Assembly (NCBI GenBank): GCA_013339765.2
Contig: CM023449.1
Coordinates: 118,672,957-118,736,956 of the forward strand
Source of the DNA: Haemaphysalis longicornis
Taxonomy: Eukaryota; Arthropoda; Arachnida; Ixodida; Ixodidae
Reading direction: 5' to 3'
DNA length: 64,000 nucleotides
Of the stretch, positions 32,495-45,189 are shown piece after piece. The notes under the pieces are model-generated. The model was given only the letters and a program-made list of their open reading frames with translations. It had not been told where the DNA came from and made no database searches. The position numbers were made by a program, and so were the translations under genes. Position 1 is the first letter of the stretch, and each line of letters starts with the position of its first letter.

Positions 32495-34127
32495 ACGGAG
32501 CAATCGCCTATCCAAATCCTTAATGCGGCTTTGGTCCAGTATGGTAATTAGAATTTTTTTGGATACGTAAACGTAGGTCATGTTTGTCTACTGTACACTG
32601 AATGAATGCTTTTTTGCTACTGTATTGCTTTGCTCATGCTCCATAGAAATAAACCTCAAACAGTGTTGCAGCACCCATCGAAGCATCACGTGAGGTATTC
32701 AGCAGAGCTAAGACAAGAATTTTCACCACATCAAAACAAGACGCGCGAAATTGATTGCGGAAGTGTATCAAGTTTTATTTATTTTGTTTTCTGTTAATTT
32801 ACTCTTGAGCTTTATGGCTGACAGTATTTTGGCAGCGTACTGCAGAAGCTGACTTCCCGCTGTTGGCGATGTGCTCATGTTTCTGTTTGCGTATCTTTCT
32901 AGCCATGCCCGTGAACAAAGGCAATTTTATTTGCTTTGAAAAGTTGATCTTGTTCACTTGTTTAATATTTAAATGAAATTTCCAAGTAAAACGATAGTTC
33001 CATAAGATCACGCAAAGTTAGAAAGCATTCTTTCCCTGCGCAGTTCCTAAACTTATATCAATAATGCAGTGTCTGCAGGCCGGTTACTATACGTGTTAGC
33101 TAACGCAAATATTTATCTTCCCATGATACGAGTCACTTAAAATTTTCTTCTTTGCTGCCTTTCTTTTATGGTTTTCAGAAATCCTAAACAGCCATTTCCT
33201 AGGGAACCAAGTTAGCTTACACTGAAGAGGATCGCTTTGTATTACGCTTTAAGATTGAAAGCTTAAAATACGAGAACTGAGCCAGACTAACAACTTGCCT
33301 ATACAGAGAGAGAGGTCAGAAAAAACAAACACAGCTTTTAAACGCATTTTTCAATAGCACGTCTGTACCTTACATATCGCTTGTGTTGGCAATACTGCAG
33401 CCGTTATTTTCAGCCATGCGCACATTTAGGAATAAATGAAAACAACTAGTTTACGCTGTTTCGCTACACAAGGAACGCCCTGTTTGGTGCTATGGTCAGT
33501 AAACTGTTTCGTGTATGGATGTTCGCCGAGTTTGATTTTATGCTTGCTGTTAGGATACATGTAGGGGAGAATACTCGCTGTTAGGCGTACCATAGAAATA
33601 TTCCAGAACCCCTATCTTGCGGTTAGTGTTTTTGTGGCATTTTTCCCGCATTCTTTACAGGATCAAGTGCTTGTGGTAGTGGTTGTTTTTACCATGCTCA
33701 TATTTGTTTATCGGTTTGGGCTTATTGGCGAACGCGCCGGCCGAAGTCTTGCAGATCTTGCAGTCTTGTAAAAAGAAGTCATTAAAATGGTGAATCGTCG
33801 ACAGTTAAGTTTAAATTCTCCGTGAACACGAATGCATCGCAAACCAGTGTTAGTCCTCGCGGAATTCCTACGTTGGCCGTGAGCCGTGCACGGCGTCTCT
33901 TTAGCCACCAGTTGCCGGTAAGCTACGGCTGTAGACTTCCTATGAATGCACTAATAAATTATTATGTTAGTTAAACTTCACGACACATTCACAAAACAAA
34001 TTTCATGAAGTTACATTGAGTCACTTTCCGAAGGGAAAAATATATATCATGTAAATAATAGGCAGAAATGGCAAGCTTGCGGAAGTGTATATGAGCGTCA
34101 CAGAATACGTTTATTTGTTTCTCAAAA
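32495..34127. other. No gene recognised
   Basis: AT-rich, chance frames only. Confidence 0.5.
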
Positions 34128-34315
34128 AGTCCGCCGCAGTGGATGGCGTTGTGCCTAGTTCAAAGGGACACCAATTCAATCACACAACGGCGGAAATTTT
34201 TGTGCAGGTTGCAAGAACAAAACTTTCAGGTGTGGGCATTTAGGTGCACGTTAAAGATATCACCACGTGGCTAAAATAATCCGTAGCCCTTCACTGCGCC
34301 GTGTCTTCTATCCTG
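34128..34315 (+). mobile_element. Old copy of the Ruka-like SINE
   Basis: The head CCGCCGCAGTGGATGGCGTTG and body GGTGCACGTTAAAGATATC, then GTGGCTAAAATAATCCG and AGCCCTTCACT, match the SINE at 1334-1578 with heavy divergence. The B box is lost. Confidence 0.65.
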
Positions 34316-34744
34316 GCTGTAGGTTTGGAGTTTAAAACACGCAAAATAGGAAGTGGTTTGTGGAACAAAAGAAATGCGAGAGGAAGGTCATACATTAAAA
34401 TTCGCAAAAGGAGAATAGCTTTGAGGAACAAAAAGATTGGAGAGGAATGTCGTACTCGCAATAATATATTAGGTGTTCACTTAGGCAGGACAACCGTTGA
34501 AGGTACAGGACATTTAGCTTGCTGACGCAACACAAAGAACAATGTTTTAGAGGCGTGTGGACTCTCTCCCGCTATATTATTATTTTTATTATTTTACCGA
34601 TGCGAACACAAAGTGTTTCATATTTTAACACACAAAAGCCAGCATCAGTTTTCACTCACCAACTCGTAAAGCGTTCAAAATACGCAGAGCATCAACTAAT
34701 TCAACTCGAGCGAATTTATCTGCTCTGCAGAAATAAAAAAAAAC

Positions 34745-34990
34745 TGTGGTTGATTCCTCGGTCATAGGAATCAGTAGAACACGAAAGTGAAATGCGCAGT
34801 GAAATCTACAGCTGAGCATGATGCGCTCGCCGGCAGCTGTTTTGTGGGAGTGCTTGGTGAGAGACGTCCTGCTAGCGGGTCGATTCGGCAAAGGTGTACT
34901 GGTGTCATTTCCGTGACGGATATGACGACAGTGAAATTTGGGGTATAGCGGCATAAAACACTTTCATGGTAAAATATAAAATCCGAAAAC
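34745..34990 (+). repeat. Dispersed repeat, AACACGAAAGTG...CACTTTCATGGT
   Basis: The left part matches 20150-20200. The right part (TTTCCGTGACGGATATGAC) matches 21140-21222 and 35085-35175. The ends are roughly inverted (ACGAAAGTG / CACTTTC), suggesting a small element of about 200 bp. Confidence 0.55.
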
Positions 34991-35084
34991 GAACAATCCT
35001 AAGTGTAACCTACTCATTAGTACTAGAGGTTGCTTCCCCGCAAGAAGTCCCTGTGTGCAGGGTTGCACCCAATACAGGCCACTT

Positions 35085-35175
35085 GCTTCGTTGTACTGGC
35101 GTCACTTCCGTGACGGATATGACAGCAGCAAAATCTTCGTGTATCCGGGAATAAAACACTTTCGTGTTAAAATGA
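35085..35175 (+). repeat. CACTTCCGTGACGGATATGAC repeat, copy 3
   Basis: Shares TGGCGTCACTTCCGTGACGG, a GTGTATCC.GG.ATAAAACAC stretch and the CACTTTCGTGTTAAAAT end with the previous repeat. Confidence 0.6.
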
Positions 35176-35721
35176 AGGCGTTGAAAAAATTGCCCACCTT
35201 TCTCAAAACAAAATATCTGTGGCTTCGTTGTGCATTTATAACAAATTCGCCCAGAATTTAAATACACATAGAGAGTAGCAGATGTACGAAAAAATCTTGG
35301 CCAATAGATGCCAAAGAAAAAGTTCTCGGAAAACTAAATTCAGATGGGAAAGAACGAGAACACGAGTAAAAAACAACTTAGAAATTCAGCCGTCTAGCTG
35401 TTCCTACTACACGTGGGGTCGAGAGTTAGTGACGTTGTAAAAAAGCTAAGCCAACTCATCGATTTTAAAAGCACATGTGGTCGGTTGGTTCCACCGGCGT
35501 TCTACACTTACCATATTAAACTTTGAGAGCTTAACGTCTTTATAATTTATTAGTTGTTTAGATTAGCGTCTTACAACGATTAGCATAACAAACTCGGCAA
35601 TCAGGCTACCGCTTTCTTCCCCCCTGCTGGAGTGAATATAATGAAGGGGGCATCCAAAAGCAGGATACTCGTGTTACCCGCGGCAGTAACAATTGAAAAG
35701 TGCACATGGGAGGTGTGTGTT
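35176..35721. other. No gene recognised
   Basis: AT-rich with no feature seen up to the target-site duplication of the MITE. Confidence 0.5.
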
Positions 35722-36122
35722 CCGGTCCGTATAAAGTTTCATAATAATATTTACTAGAGGGCAATCTGTCGCTGCAGTTGCCGGCCGCCGTGGGCGGCGC
35801 CATTGCCACTAGCAACGTTTTATTTATATATTTATTCACGTTACCTTACAGGTTCCCGTAGGAACATTGAGTAAGGGAGGCGAGAAAAGCAAAAACACAA
35901 AATATAACAGAAGCAAATTGAGTACAAAACATTACAATGTGGTAATATAATATAACTTAAAGAGGAAGGGCATGGAAAAACATAATGTAGTTACAATGAT
36001 GGTGTCTAATAGAAAGGTGTAGAATACGACAGGTACTCAAACAAATAAATTGCCAAAAACATGAGCACTAGGTACAAAGTCAGTACACATATACATGTAT
36101 GTACAGATATAGAGCTACATTT

Positions 36123-36674
36123 TTATGGTAAGTAATGCCGGTATACTTGGTTGCGGATTAATGTATGGTCAGTGATTGAAACATTTGTGTTAGGAAGATC
36201 GTTCCATAATGTTACGGCTGTGGGCAGTGCTGATAAGTTAAATGCTTGGGTGTGGCCGTAAATGCGTTTGAAACTTCGCTGGTTGTTTAGTCTATTAGAC
36301 ATGCGCACGGGAGCTTCTAGGGGAAACGGGGGCGGTAGATAAGAGCAGTTTACATATTTGTGAAGTAAGCAAACAATGGCAACAGCGCGACGTGTTTCCA
36401 AGGGTTTGAGAGAGTTATCAATCTTTATTTGAGTTGCACTAAAATAACGGCTATATTTCTGAGAGATAAAACGTGCAGCACGGTTTTGAATTGCTTCGAT
36501 CATAGAGATTAAGTATTTTTGATAAGGGGACCAAACAGATGAAGCGAACTCAAGTTGAGGACGGACGTACGCTAAATAGGCCAGTTTACGGACATTCGTA
36601 GGGCAGTATTTTAAATTACAACGTAAGTATCCCAAGGTTCTGGAGGCTTTGGCACAAACAGTAGTTATATGCAA
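36123..36674 (-). pseudogene. LINE polyprotein C-terminal domain
   Basis: 183-codon open stretch containing the LGYLRCNLKYCP thumb segment, LAYVRPQLEFASSVWSPY, RAARFI, and the closing TLWNDLPNTNV...VYRHYLP. This order is the standard region after RT in CR1/L2-like LINEs. The stop at 36123 is probably the true end of the LINE ORF. Confidence 0.85.
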
Positions 36675-36699
36675 GGACCAGGAAAGATTGGAGTTAGAT

Positions 36700-37033
36700 T
36701 CACGCCCAGATATTTGTATGAGGGAGCTTTGGAGAAAGGTAAGTTGTTTAGGACATATTTAAAGGTGGAAGTGTTAGCGCTTGCGACTGAATGATACAAG
36801 CTTGCGTTTGGACAGGTTAAGGGACATAAGCCAGATTTCACACCAATGGGAAATAGCGTTAAGGGCGTTCTGAAGAGCTATGTGGTCAGCGGTGTTAGGG
36901 AAGGCGCGGTATACAATACAGTCATCTGCAAATAAACGCATTCTGGATGATATATTAATATAAATAAAAATAAAAGGGGTCCGAGAACACTACCCTGAGG
37001 AACACCGGAAGTTACATGGCAACCGAAGGAGGA
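36700..37033 (-). pseudogene. LINE RT, motif B and FADD catalytic box
   Basis: Continuation beyond the 420-bp insertion. It reads TSGVPQGSVLGPLLF (motif B), a frameshift in the following ILIYHPE segment, then RLFADDCIVYR (motif C, the catalytic Asp pair as FADD) and HWCEIWLMSL. The catalytic box is intact but the frame is broken. Confidence 0.88.
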
Positions 37034-37039
37034 AAAATT

Positions 37040-37459
37040 CCCCGCATTTCCCCGAGGGGAAGAATGTGAAAGTGCGAATGCACGAGTTGAATTTGCGCGG
37101 TTCGGTAATGTTCGCGAAAGAGAGATCACACACACGCACACAACTACAAAGAAAGAAGATGCATTTATTCACAGACACCTATTTGTGCTGTCGTTGTACT
37201 TGATTGCTAGAGCGGATCTCAGCTTTAAAATTTCGTGTCAGTATTCCTTTAGGCGGGTGCATTAGCCCTTCTGACGCCCGATTCCTGGCCAATCCCCCAC
37301 GTGGGTATGTGCCATGTCAGCGGCCAGGCAGCCCGCGCCCATCTTCCCCCGTTGCCAAGGAAGACGAAGAGATTCCTGGCCAATCCCCCACGTGGGTATG
37401 TGATGCGGACATCGCCGGTGGACGCAGGTTCAGGGTCGCTTAAGAAGTGCATTGCACTT
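37040..37459. repeat. 420-bp dispersed repeat, copy 2, inserted in the LINE
   Basis: Second copy of 16657-17079, very similar throughout. AAAATT is present on both sides (37034-37039 and 37460-37465), and the LINE reading frame resumes on either side, so this is an insertion with a 6-bp duplication. It keeps the internal direct repeat of TTCCTGGCCAATCCCCCACG (about 37281 and 37374). Confidence 0.88.
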
Positions 37460-37462
37460 AAA

Positions 37463-37921
37463 ATTAGTAACTACTGTAAATTGTTGACGGAGAGACAGGA
37501 AGTTACGTATCCAAGTTAAAGATAGTGAGTCTAGTTTAAGGGCTTATAATTTTGATATTAGTCGACAATGGGCTACGCGATGGAAGGCTTTTGAGAAGTC
37601 CAGGAAAATGCAGTCGGTTTGCTGATTTGCGTCAATGTTAAAGTGGAAGTCGGAAGTAAATTCTAGTAATTGCGTGTCACAAGAAAAGTATTTCCGGAAT
37701 CCATGCTGGTTCTGGAAGAAAAAGTTATTACTTTCTAGATAACTGAAAACATGCGACGCAATGATGTGTTCAAGCATCTTAGAACCAATGCATGTGAGGG
37801 CTATTGGGCGATAATTATCTGGTGAGTGCTTGTTTCCGCTTTTAAAAACGGGGACGACTTTAGCGACCTTCCAATCGGCCGGTAGGTTCGCTGACACTAA
37901 GGATTGATTAAACAATACCAT
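37463..37921 (-). pseudogene. LINE RT, fingers and palm motif A
   Basis: The minus-strand frame begins in the RT fingers with PADWKVAKVVPVFKSG and SPDNYRPIALTC, then QHGFRKYFSCDTQLL. It reaches palm motif A, DCIFLDFSKAFHRVAH, where the first Asp is a catalytic metal ligand; the family normally has AFD where this copy has AFH. A TAA stop follows at about 37553, after which the same frame continues through WIRNFLSLRQQF to the insertion point of the 420-bp repeat. Inactive. Confidence 0.88.
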
Positions 37922-38299
37922 AATAACTGACTAAAGATTGATGAAGGGGCTTAGCTAGTCTTACGGTTTCTTTTTTTCTCGAAGCAAAAATCAACAAAAA
38001 ATGATAACATTTTTTTCTTGTTCATCGTGCATGAAGTTTCTAAACAACTGTTGAAAAAATAATCTTTTTGGAGATAAAATTTTATAATAACAAAAGAAAT
38101 TTTATGAAACATCTACTGTAATATTGTTGCTTTTTTGCAGCCAGAGCCAACTTTTCAGCCTGTTCATGAGCCATGCCAAGGACAAGTGCAACTTGCCTGG
38201 TGGGTACATGAAGGCACGCTCTCTGAAGCGCGGCTGCGCTAGACAGTGGCGCCATATTTCCCTCTAGTATATATTAGTATAAAATTCTATGCCGGTCCG

Positions 38300-39440
38300 G
38301 CTAATTCATTCGCCCTTGCTGTTTAAAAACTCACAATACATATCTTGCATACAGTACCATCTGTGCGCAGCCACCGCACGTCCAAAGGACACAATCTGGT
38401 GTGTCCACGGAACATGCTTCTTGATACACGTTATATTCCGCAAATATTTAAATCAGTTAAGGTCAAATCCCACGTTGTATATTCAACACGCCGCCCAATA
38501 TATGTTTTCGTGCTGCTCGCACCAACAAGAATTTTCTCTACGTTGTGTCATAACGAAAGTAGTTTTTCACGAGTACCTACGATTTGCGAGCATAAAGGCT
38601 TTACCTTAAACTTTCAGTTCCTAATAACTTTTTAACTGGATTTCGTATAAAGCAAGACACCTTAGAGCTTAGGCATTTTTCAAACCGGAGCGAGAGAAGA
38701 AAATGAGCTATACTTCTGGAAGCTGTTTTCTAGCTATGTCAAAAATATTACCAGCCATTTCCTACCTTTTATGTTTCTTGTTGAATAAGGTCAAAGAAGC
38801 ACTAGTTGGTGTAAACAGAAGTTTGGAGTGACCGGAAGGGAGCACGCTAATTGACTGCGCTGCTGTTATCACAAATAATCACCCTTCTGCTACCATTGCA
38901 GAGCAATTTGGGTTTGTCGTCAGTGGAGTCGAATATAGAAAGGAGCGTCGTTATTCCACCTGACTGGAATGAATCTCCACTTTTTATTTTCTTACTGTTC
39001 CAGAACATTTTTCGCAGAGTTGATAAAACAGCCACAGTCTCGTGTCACCTTTGTGGTTGGAAGAGCTTAGCGCTTTAAAACAGTCAAGAAGGCGTCTCCC
39101 CAGGTCCTATCAGCAAGAGCCGGTTGTTTTGCTGTGGCCTGCAGAGGTTTTTGTTGCTTTTCTGCTGCCTTTTCCAAGTATTACACCCTGTTCTTTTTTT
39201 CCCCACAATTTGGATTTTATACAGAATGTTCAGCGCTCTCTTTTTCGTAGCTACCCTTATCCGTTTTTTGGAGGGTCGAGAGCTGGGAGCCTGTACGCGC
39301 TGCGAACGATAGATCTTCTTTTCCTTTGATAGCTAAATCCTTCGCATTAGGAGTGCGAACGATGGCTTATTTTATCCAACTCTCAACTGTGAAAATATGA
39401 GAGTTCATTGTAGTGTATCGCAAAAAACTCTTCGCATTCC
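38300..39440. other. No gene recognised
   Basis: Chance frames only. Confidence 0.5.
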
Positions 39441-39451
39441 GGCGATTGTGT

Positions 39452-39491
39452 TAGAACCTGCAAGTAGAACCTGCATGTAGAACCTGCATTT
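39452..39491 (+). repeat. Short tandem repeat, TAGAACCTGCA x3
   Basis: Three copies of a ~13-bp unit (TAGAACCTGCAAG/TG). Confidence 0.8.
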
Positions 39492-42400
39492 GCCACCGTT
39501 AATCTTATCTATACGGCCGAATTGAACATGAGATAGCAAGGACGGCACATAACGGAAAATAATGTCAACTTTTGTTATATCAGTCCTTCCAGCACGGTAC
39601 GGTTCACGATGCTTGTAAGCGGTGCAAGTGGTGTTCTGTGGTGGTTCTCCGCAGAAGTCAAGCTGCGAATAGCGTCAGGAACACATCAAATCGTAACTTA
39701 AGCAAGAGAGAATACACTTAACATCTAATCAGAGGTGTCCAAAGATACTAAATAGAGAACTGTGGAATGAGAGGCATATTTACACAGTGGGAAGCTCGCT
39801 AAACACGGTAAAAACAGTTGCAAACAGAGATATTAGACTACATGCTCTTTTATTGCGGTTGTAGTTAGCCCGTTGAGTATATTTTTTTAACGCTCATTCG
39901 AAAATAGGCTGTATACGGAGGAAATCTTTGGAGTTGTCCATTTTCAGTGACCAATCAGTTTCTTCTCAGATTGATTTATGCTTAGCATAGGGTCAAGAAG
40001 GACAGGTAATGCTTCAGCAAACGTCAGCTGGATATTTAGCAATGTAGGGAAGTTACCTGCCTTGAAAACACCAGTTTCGAGTCGCTATCCAGCGCTCTGG
40101 TTATTGTCTTTCTTCTTTCTCCTCGTTCATTCGAGCTGTTGCACTATGATTTATTGTGCTGAAGCTTCGCAAAGACGGCAACGGTGACCGTTCATCGTTC
40201 TTCTTTCATAGTTTAAACACAATCTTATTTGGACATGGTCTATTAAGGGGGCTTTCCATTTCAGCGCTAGTCCCATTACATTCGTCGAAATTGTTGTAGG
40301 GTCCACGTGCAAGGCGGTAGGGTTAGTAGAGTAATGAACTGAAGCTGAATGAAGTGCTACCTGTCGATGGCTACATGGCGAAGCAGGTTGGCACAACTAC
40401 ATCTGACTTTTTTACACGTAATTAGTTCTTCAGGTAGTTGGTTCTTTTGCGTTTAAATTGTTTGGCGAAAACGTAAGACATTATATTCGTGTGGATGTCG
40501 CATACCTAATGATGTTTCTCACTAATCGTCCGTAAATAAATTACCGAATGTTTTTTCAAGTATTTCACAAAAAATAGGCCGATATATCCAATTGGGCGTT
40601 GTATGCGTGGGATTAAATTACGACCAATGGCATAGTTGCTGTTCTTTACCACTGTAACCATTGTAATGATCATTATTTCATGAAAGGAGTGAAAGCTCAC
40701 GTGCCGTACTGTCTACGTCGTCGTTCGACTGCTGATGATTAATGTACCCGACAGAAAGGGAATGTCAGAGGAGACGATTGTGTCCGCGCCTATTTCCACG
40801 GGGGCTTTCGATGCGAGCGAGCAGAATAGGTGGCGGACGTGCCGTTTCCGACGCTTTTCCGTCGATCCGGAAAGCCTGAGTGCAGCAGACGCGGCGATAG
40901 TTGTCCTTGCCATGACAGCACCTTATGTGGCGTAGCAAAGGATAATGCCTGTCGTACACCGCCGTTCAACGGCCTTCCAAAGGACTTCGATTCATTTGCC
41001 TACCAAGTGCCGCATTTCAAAACAAAATGGCCTCGTATCTACTCCTTTGGTTGCAAATGTCGAAGGAAGACGATTGTCGACCGGCGCCCCTGGCAAGTAA
41101 ATGCATCTCTTCTCTTTACCGCTCACCTCTCATGCTGTTCCTCTCCCGTCTCGTTCCTCCCAAGATAACACGCTAGAGGTCTGCTCAAATTAATTTAAAT
41201 TTATCGCGTTCTACCGCTTTAAGTTGGGTGCCTCGATACCAGCGCTCCCGTACGGCGAAGGCACGCGTGAATTGAGGCAACCTACTACAAAGTTTATAGA
41301 ACCACGTTTCCCTACTCCACGAGCGTTCTAAGCGGAACGCGGAACCTAGCTAGTGGAACCTTTCGTTGCTCTGCCATTTGATTTTTTAAATACCGCCAGG
41401 TAGCGTGGGCAACAATAGGCGACGGTTTTCTGCAGTTGATGCAGTATTAATTTGTTATCGTAAAAATGAATCATCCTTAAATTTTCAATTAAGGAACACT
41501 GCAAATGTTACTCATGTATTGATTTTCTGCATTATATTGGCGTAATGTCTTCTTCTTGTTAAACAATGCTAACAAGTATGAACATTAGCACCGGACTTCG
41601 ACGTTTGGATTTGGCTGTGAGTATATAAAACTATTGCGCAGTTTCTGTTTCATTTTGGCCGGGTGGCTGAATGAGTCGCAGACAGACAGACATACACACA
41701 GACCAAAATTTCTGCGGTTAAGTAGCCAAAGGAAGACTATCGTCTCTAATACAGAGGGTTCAACTGTCATTCGAAGGTTTCCGCATACGCCTCGAGCTTT
41801 TCGATCGCTGTGCCACTTGTGGTGGCTTCTCCACGGCGTTTGCTGAATGAGCGCTGCGTGGGTGATAGGGACTCATGCAGTGTTTCGGTTATCCTTCTCT
41901 CCTCTTTGCCTTTTTACACCCCCAACAAATTGTTATGGTCACTTCTGTAAGCAATCAGTACGTTTAGGGAACTTTAAAAAACATCTGCGTCTTAGTAGAG
42001 TCATCGAACACCAACAAGAGCTCTCCGGGGAGGCGGTTCAGTGTCACCAGTGTCACCTGCGAACACGTCAAGCACAAATTAAGTCCTTTGTCGCCTAGTT
42101 TAAACGTGATACCGGCACCATGTGAGGTTGGTTTTGTCTTGCAGCGCCTACAACGAATGCGGCTTCGTTTTATATACACACATCGTAGAAAATTGTTTCT
42201 GTGATGTGATTATGCAATTCCTAACAATAACTGTCGCCTTTTATGGGAATATAAGCCACGCGAAACTTTTAGGCGTATTCAAATGATTTGAGTCGCTAAA
42301 TATGTGCCCACTCACTCCCTATAGCATGAATGATGTGTGTTAATGAAACCACAGAAAAATAAATGGTCTGCAAGTCGCGAAGGTGTACAAGTGGTCTGCA

Positions 42401-45189
42401 ATGGTCTGCAAGTTGTTCGGGAATGAAAAAAACCCAGCGTAGTTTCGGAAATGCTGAAGCAGTTGCGCTTAATTTAGGAAAGGTAGGACTGAAAAGAACC
42501 AACTTGACGCGAAATGCACTGCTATTTTGAAAGACATGGAGGGGGGGGGGTGACACTGAATTATAGTTTAGTTCAAATACGGAGCTAAATCAAGGAGTGA
42601 ACAACTTAGCAATCACACACACAAGCTGCGTGTTAATTTTCCTCTTATTTTTTTACTTTAACGAACGGCTGATCGCCGGGCGGACGCAGTTTTACAGGCA
42701 GTTCACAAGCGATAAAAGGTGTCTTTGGAAGAGTGTGGTATCTGATGCAGGCCCTCTGATTTAGTTTGTGATTGATTCTGCAGGCTCGTTCTATCGTATT
42801 AGGATGCTTTGGAGAAGACTTCTGTCGCGGACGCGGATTACTCTATAAGCCCGCCTGCGTGCTGCTCGCGCAGGATAAATGTAACAGATGAGCGCTCACC
42901 TTATGACAAGACGACGCAGCAATAAATTATTGGTCGTGTGCTGATTGCCGAGTCTAATTTTGCATTAGCCATCATACTTTTTTGTAGGGTGTTACTGCAA
43001 TTTACGCCTTATTGGCTTGTTCAGGGTAGTCATCAATATCTGAGGTATGATACTGGCAAGCGTAAACGGCGTGCGGTGAGGTATGAGTGCTACGCTAGAT
43101 TAGGTAAGCACACACACACAAAACCCATTTACACAAGAAACCCATTTACCTGTAGCATGATAACCTGCGGAAACAGTGCCTACGGTGACACTGTTAGTAA
43201 CTTTCGGAGCAGTTGAATTTGCGCAGCAGTTGAACTTTTGGAGCAGTTGAGTCAGCGCCATGCATATGCCGGCTTCGCGATGCCGGCCTGTGACACACAC
43301 CTGACACTTATACGGACAGTATGGAACACAATAAAACTGAGGGGAGTGCAGCGAATTTCCCGTTAAGAGCATTACCCCGCAATCTGCCCAAAGCTTTTTC
43401 TACGTCATCCGCGCATCGTTTGGTACACTTCAGGCAGAACCGCACTCCGGCCACAGGGATTTCAGGAAGGCTTTTGCCCGGCTGTGCCCGGTGCAATATA
43501 CAACTGTTTAGGTGACTACGTTCCCTATCTGCACATCTTGGATCATCATACATTGAGAAAGAGATACCAAAAAAAAAGGCAAGCGAGGGAAAGCCTGTCT
43601 TAGAAGACAAATTCTGTTGAGTTGGACTGGGTTATTGGGTTATCAATTATTTCTGCCCTCTTTAAAAGTGGCATTAAATAATGAGCAATTCTGTGGACCC
43701 AAACCTCAAGCTTGGGCGTACTCTGCCGGGGCACCATAAATCAAAAATTCACACGCTAGAACAGTTTACCGGCGGTTAAGGGCACACCATTTCCAACTCT
43801 CGTATTGGCGGCATGATGGCTGCGCTTGAACATAATCCCTCACAAAAAAGAACCGATATCTCGGTTACCTACCATCTTTCTGTCAGCGTGTGTAGGTACA
43901 TATATAGAGAACGGAGAGCCAGCAGTGAAGAAGGTCAAGGAAGGCACGTGGAAAGGGTTCTTTATGCTTTCGGTTTAAAGTGTGTGTACTTTGTCAAATG
44001 GAAGAAAGCAAGAGGAGAAAAAGATGCTCTCCGGTGGCAAATTCCAAATGCAAAAATACAGTCAAGAAAACTCCAAGGAAAGCTTAAAAAACAAAAGCGC
44101 CTGTTTTAGATGAACATTTACATTTTCATATTGTTGAACAGCATTTTGTTCTACGAAAAATGGCATTCCAAATTGCATTACAGACCACAACCTTGTGGCA
44201 CTGCGCTTCAAGTTCCAGAAGATCTGCTACCGGAGCAGAGCTTCTGCGTTCAACCTCATTGAGACGTTTATTTGATTTCATGCGACAATCGTGCGTTTAC
44301 CGGACTGTGTATACTAAAATTACATTCAAGCGTTTTACAGAATGCTCGTTTGGGGTACTTGAAACACTGCGTACCGGTTAGAGGCGTTTGGTGGTTACGG
44401 AATCAAAGCCGAATTGTTTGACCGCACGCTTATTGTGGAAGGACTGCCAGGAGTCAAATATTTTTGTAGTCAATACCAATATCTCGCAAATGCCGTATGT
44501 GATTGTATTAAGGGCGCCTATTTCTTGGTGAATAGGTGATCTTATAAAGTACAAGTTTTTGAATCAAAGGCTACTTCATTTTTTACTAAAAGACCTTTAT
44601 TCATTTGTGTTGCTTGCCCTTAGTATGACTGTGAACATAAAACGAATATCAGCATTCAATCAACCAAAAAGCAGGGTAGCAAAAGCATAACAAAAAAGCA
44701 GACTCAACCACTCGACATTTCGAAGCGGAAAAGCAGCAAGGCGTACAGCTGAATGCCTTTCAAGCAAACACACAGTTCTGTGCCTTCGCGAAGAGGGTAG
44801 GCTCCGGGTATTCGCTCTGCGCGCAGGAAGACTACAGAAGACTCTGACGCCTCGGGCACCCGGAAGAAACTGTTAGGGCTATATGCTAAATTGTGTTACG
44901 ACGTATTATGCGCAGGAAATCTGCACAGAAATTTCTGACTGTTACTGTGACAGAAGGTTTGTGAATGCAGCTGCAGGACTTACATGCGTTTCTGCTATTT
45001 TAGCGGAACAATATCTGGCAACATACGTCAGCGTTTCATGGGGCAGAATACTTTGGTGCCCTTAGAAGATTTTGGAAACACAATCAAGGTACCTGTACAG
45101 GAATTCTCGGCAAGCTTGGAATTCAATGTAACAGAAACAGTTCCCTAACCCAGGGAAGGTACGAGAAAATAGGGGAAAAATGAGAGCGA
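39492..45189. other. No gene recognised
   Basis: 5.7 kb of mostly AT-leaning DNA with only chance frames. Minor simple sequence: CAGACAGACAGA near 41680, a G-run at 42541-42550, (CA)n near 43110. I see no coding motif, tRNA or inverted repeat worth calling. Confidence 0.5.

Larger units (their letters stand above)
35818..37944 (-). mobile_element. 5'-truncated LINE (CR1/L2-like) nested in the MITE
   Basis: Minus-strand LINE with RT blocks in order from 37921 down to 36123, then a 3' UTR running to an A/T-rich end near 35818 (TTTTATTTATATATTTATT on the plus strand, i.e. an AAATA-type tail). It is itself interrupted at 37034-37465 by the 420-bp repeat. The exact 5' junction near 37945 and any target-site duplication are not clear; a few bases of the MITE seem lost there. 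Confidence 0.85.
35730..38291 (+). mobile_element. hAT-like MITE, copy 2, split by a nested LINE
   Basis: The left part (35730-35817) and right part (about 37945-38291) together correspond to the 438-bp MITE at 20685-21122. The termini are inverted: left TATAAAGTTTCATAATAAT, right complement CATAGAATTTTATACTAAT. The 8-mer CCGGTCCG lies immediately outside both ends (35722-35729 and 38292-38299), a perfect target-site duplication that shows the two halves are one insertion. The middle is a LINE inserted later. Confidence 0.88.

Noticed and set aside
37249..37452. Minus-strand frame conserved between the two 420-bp repeat copies
   Set aside because: Conservation follows from overall DNA identity of the copies; the peptide is itself an internal duplication and is not recognised.
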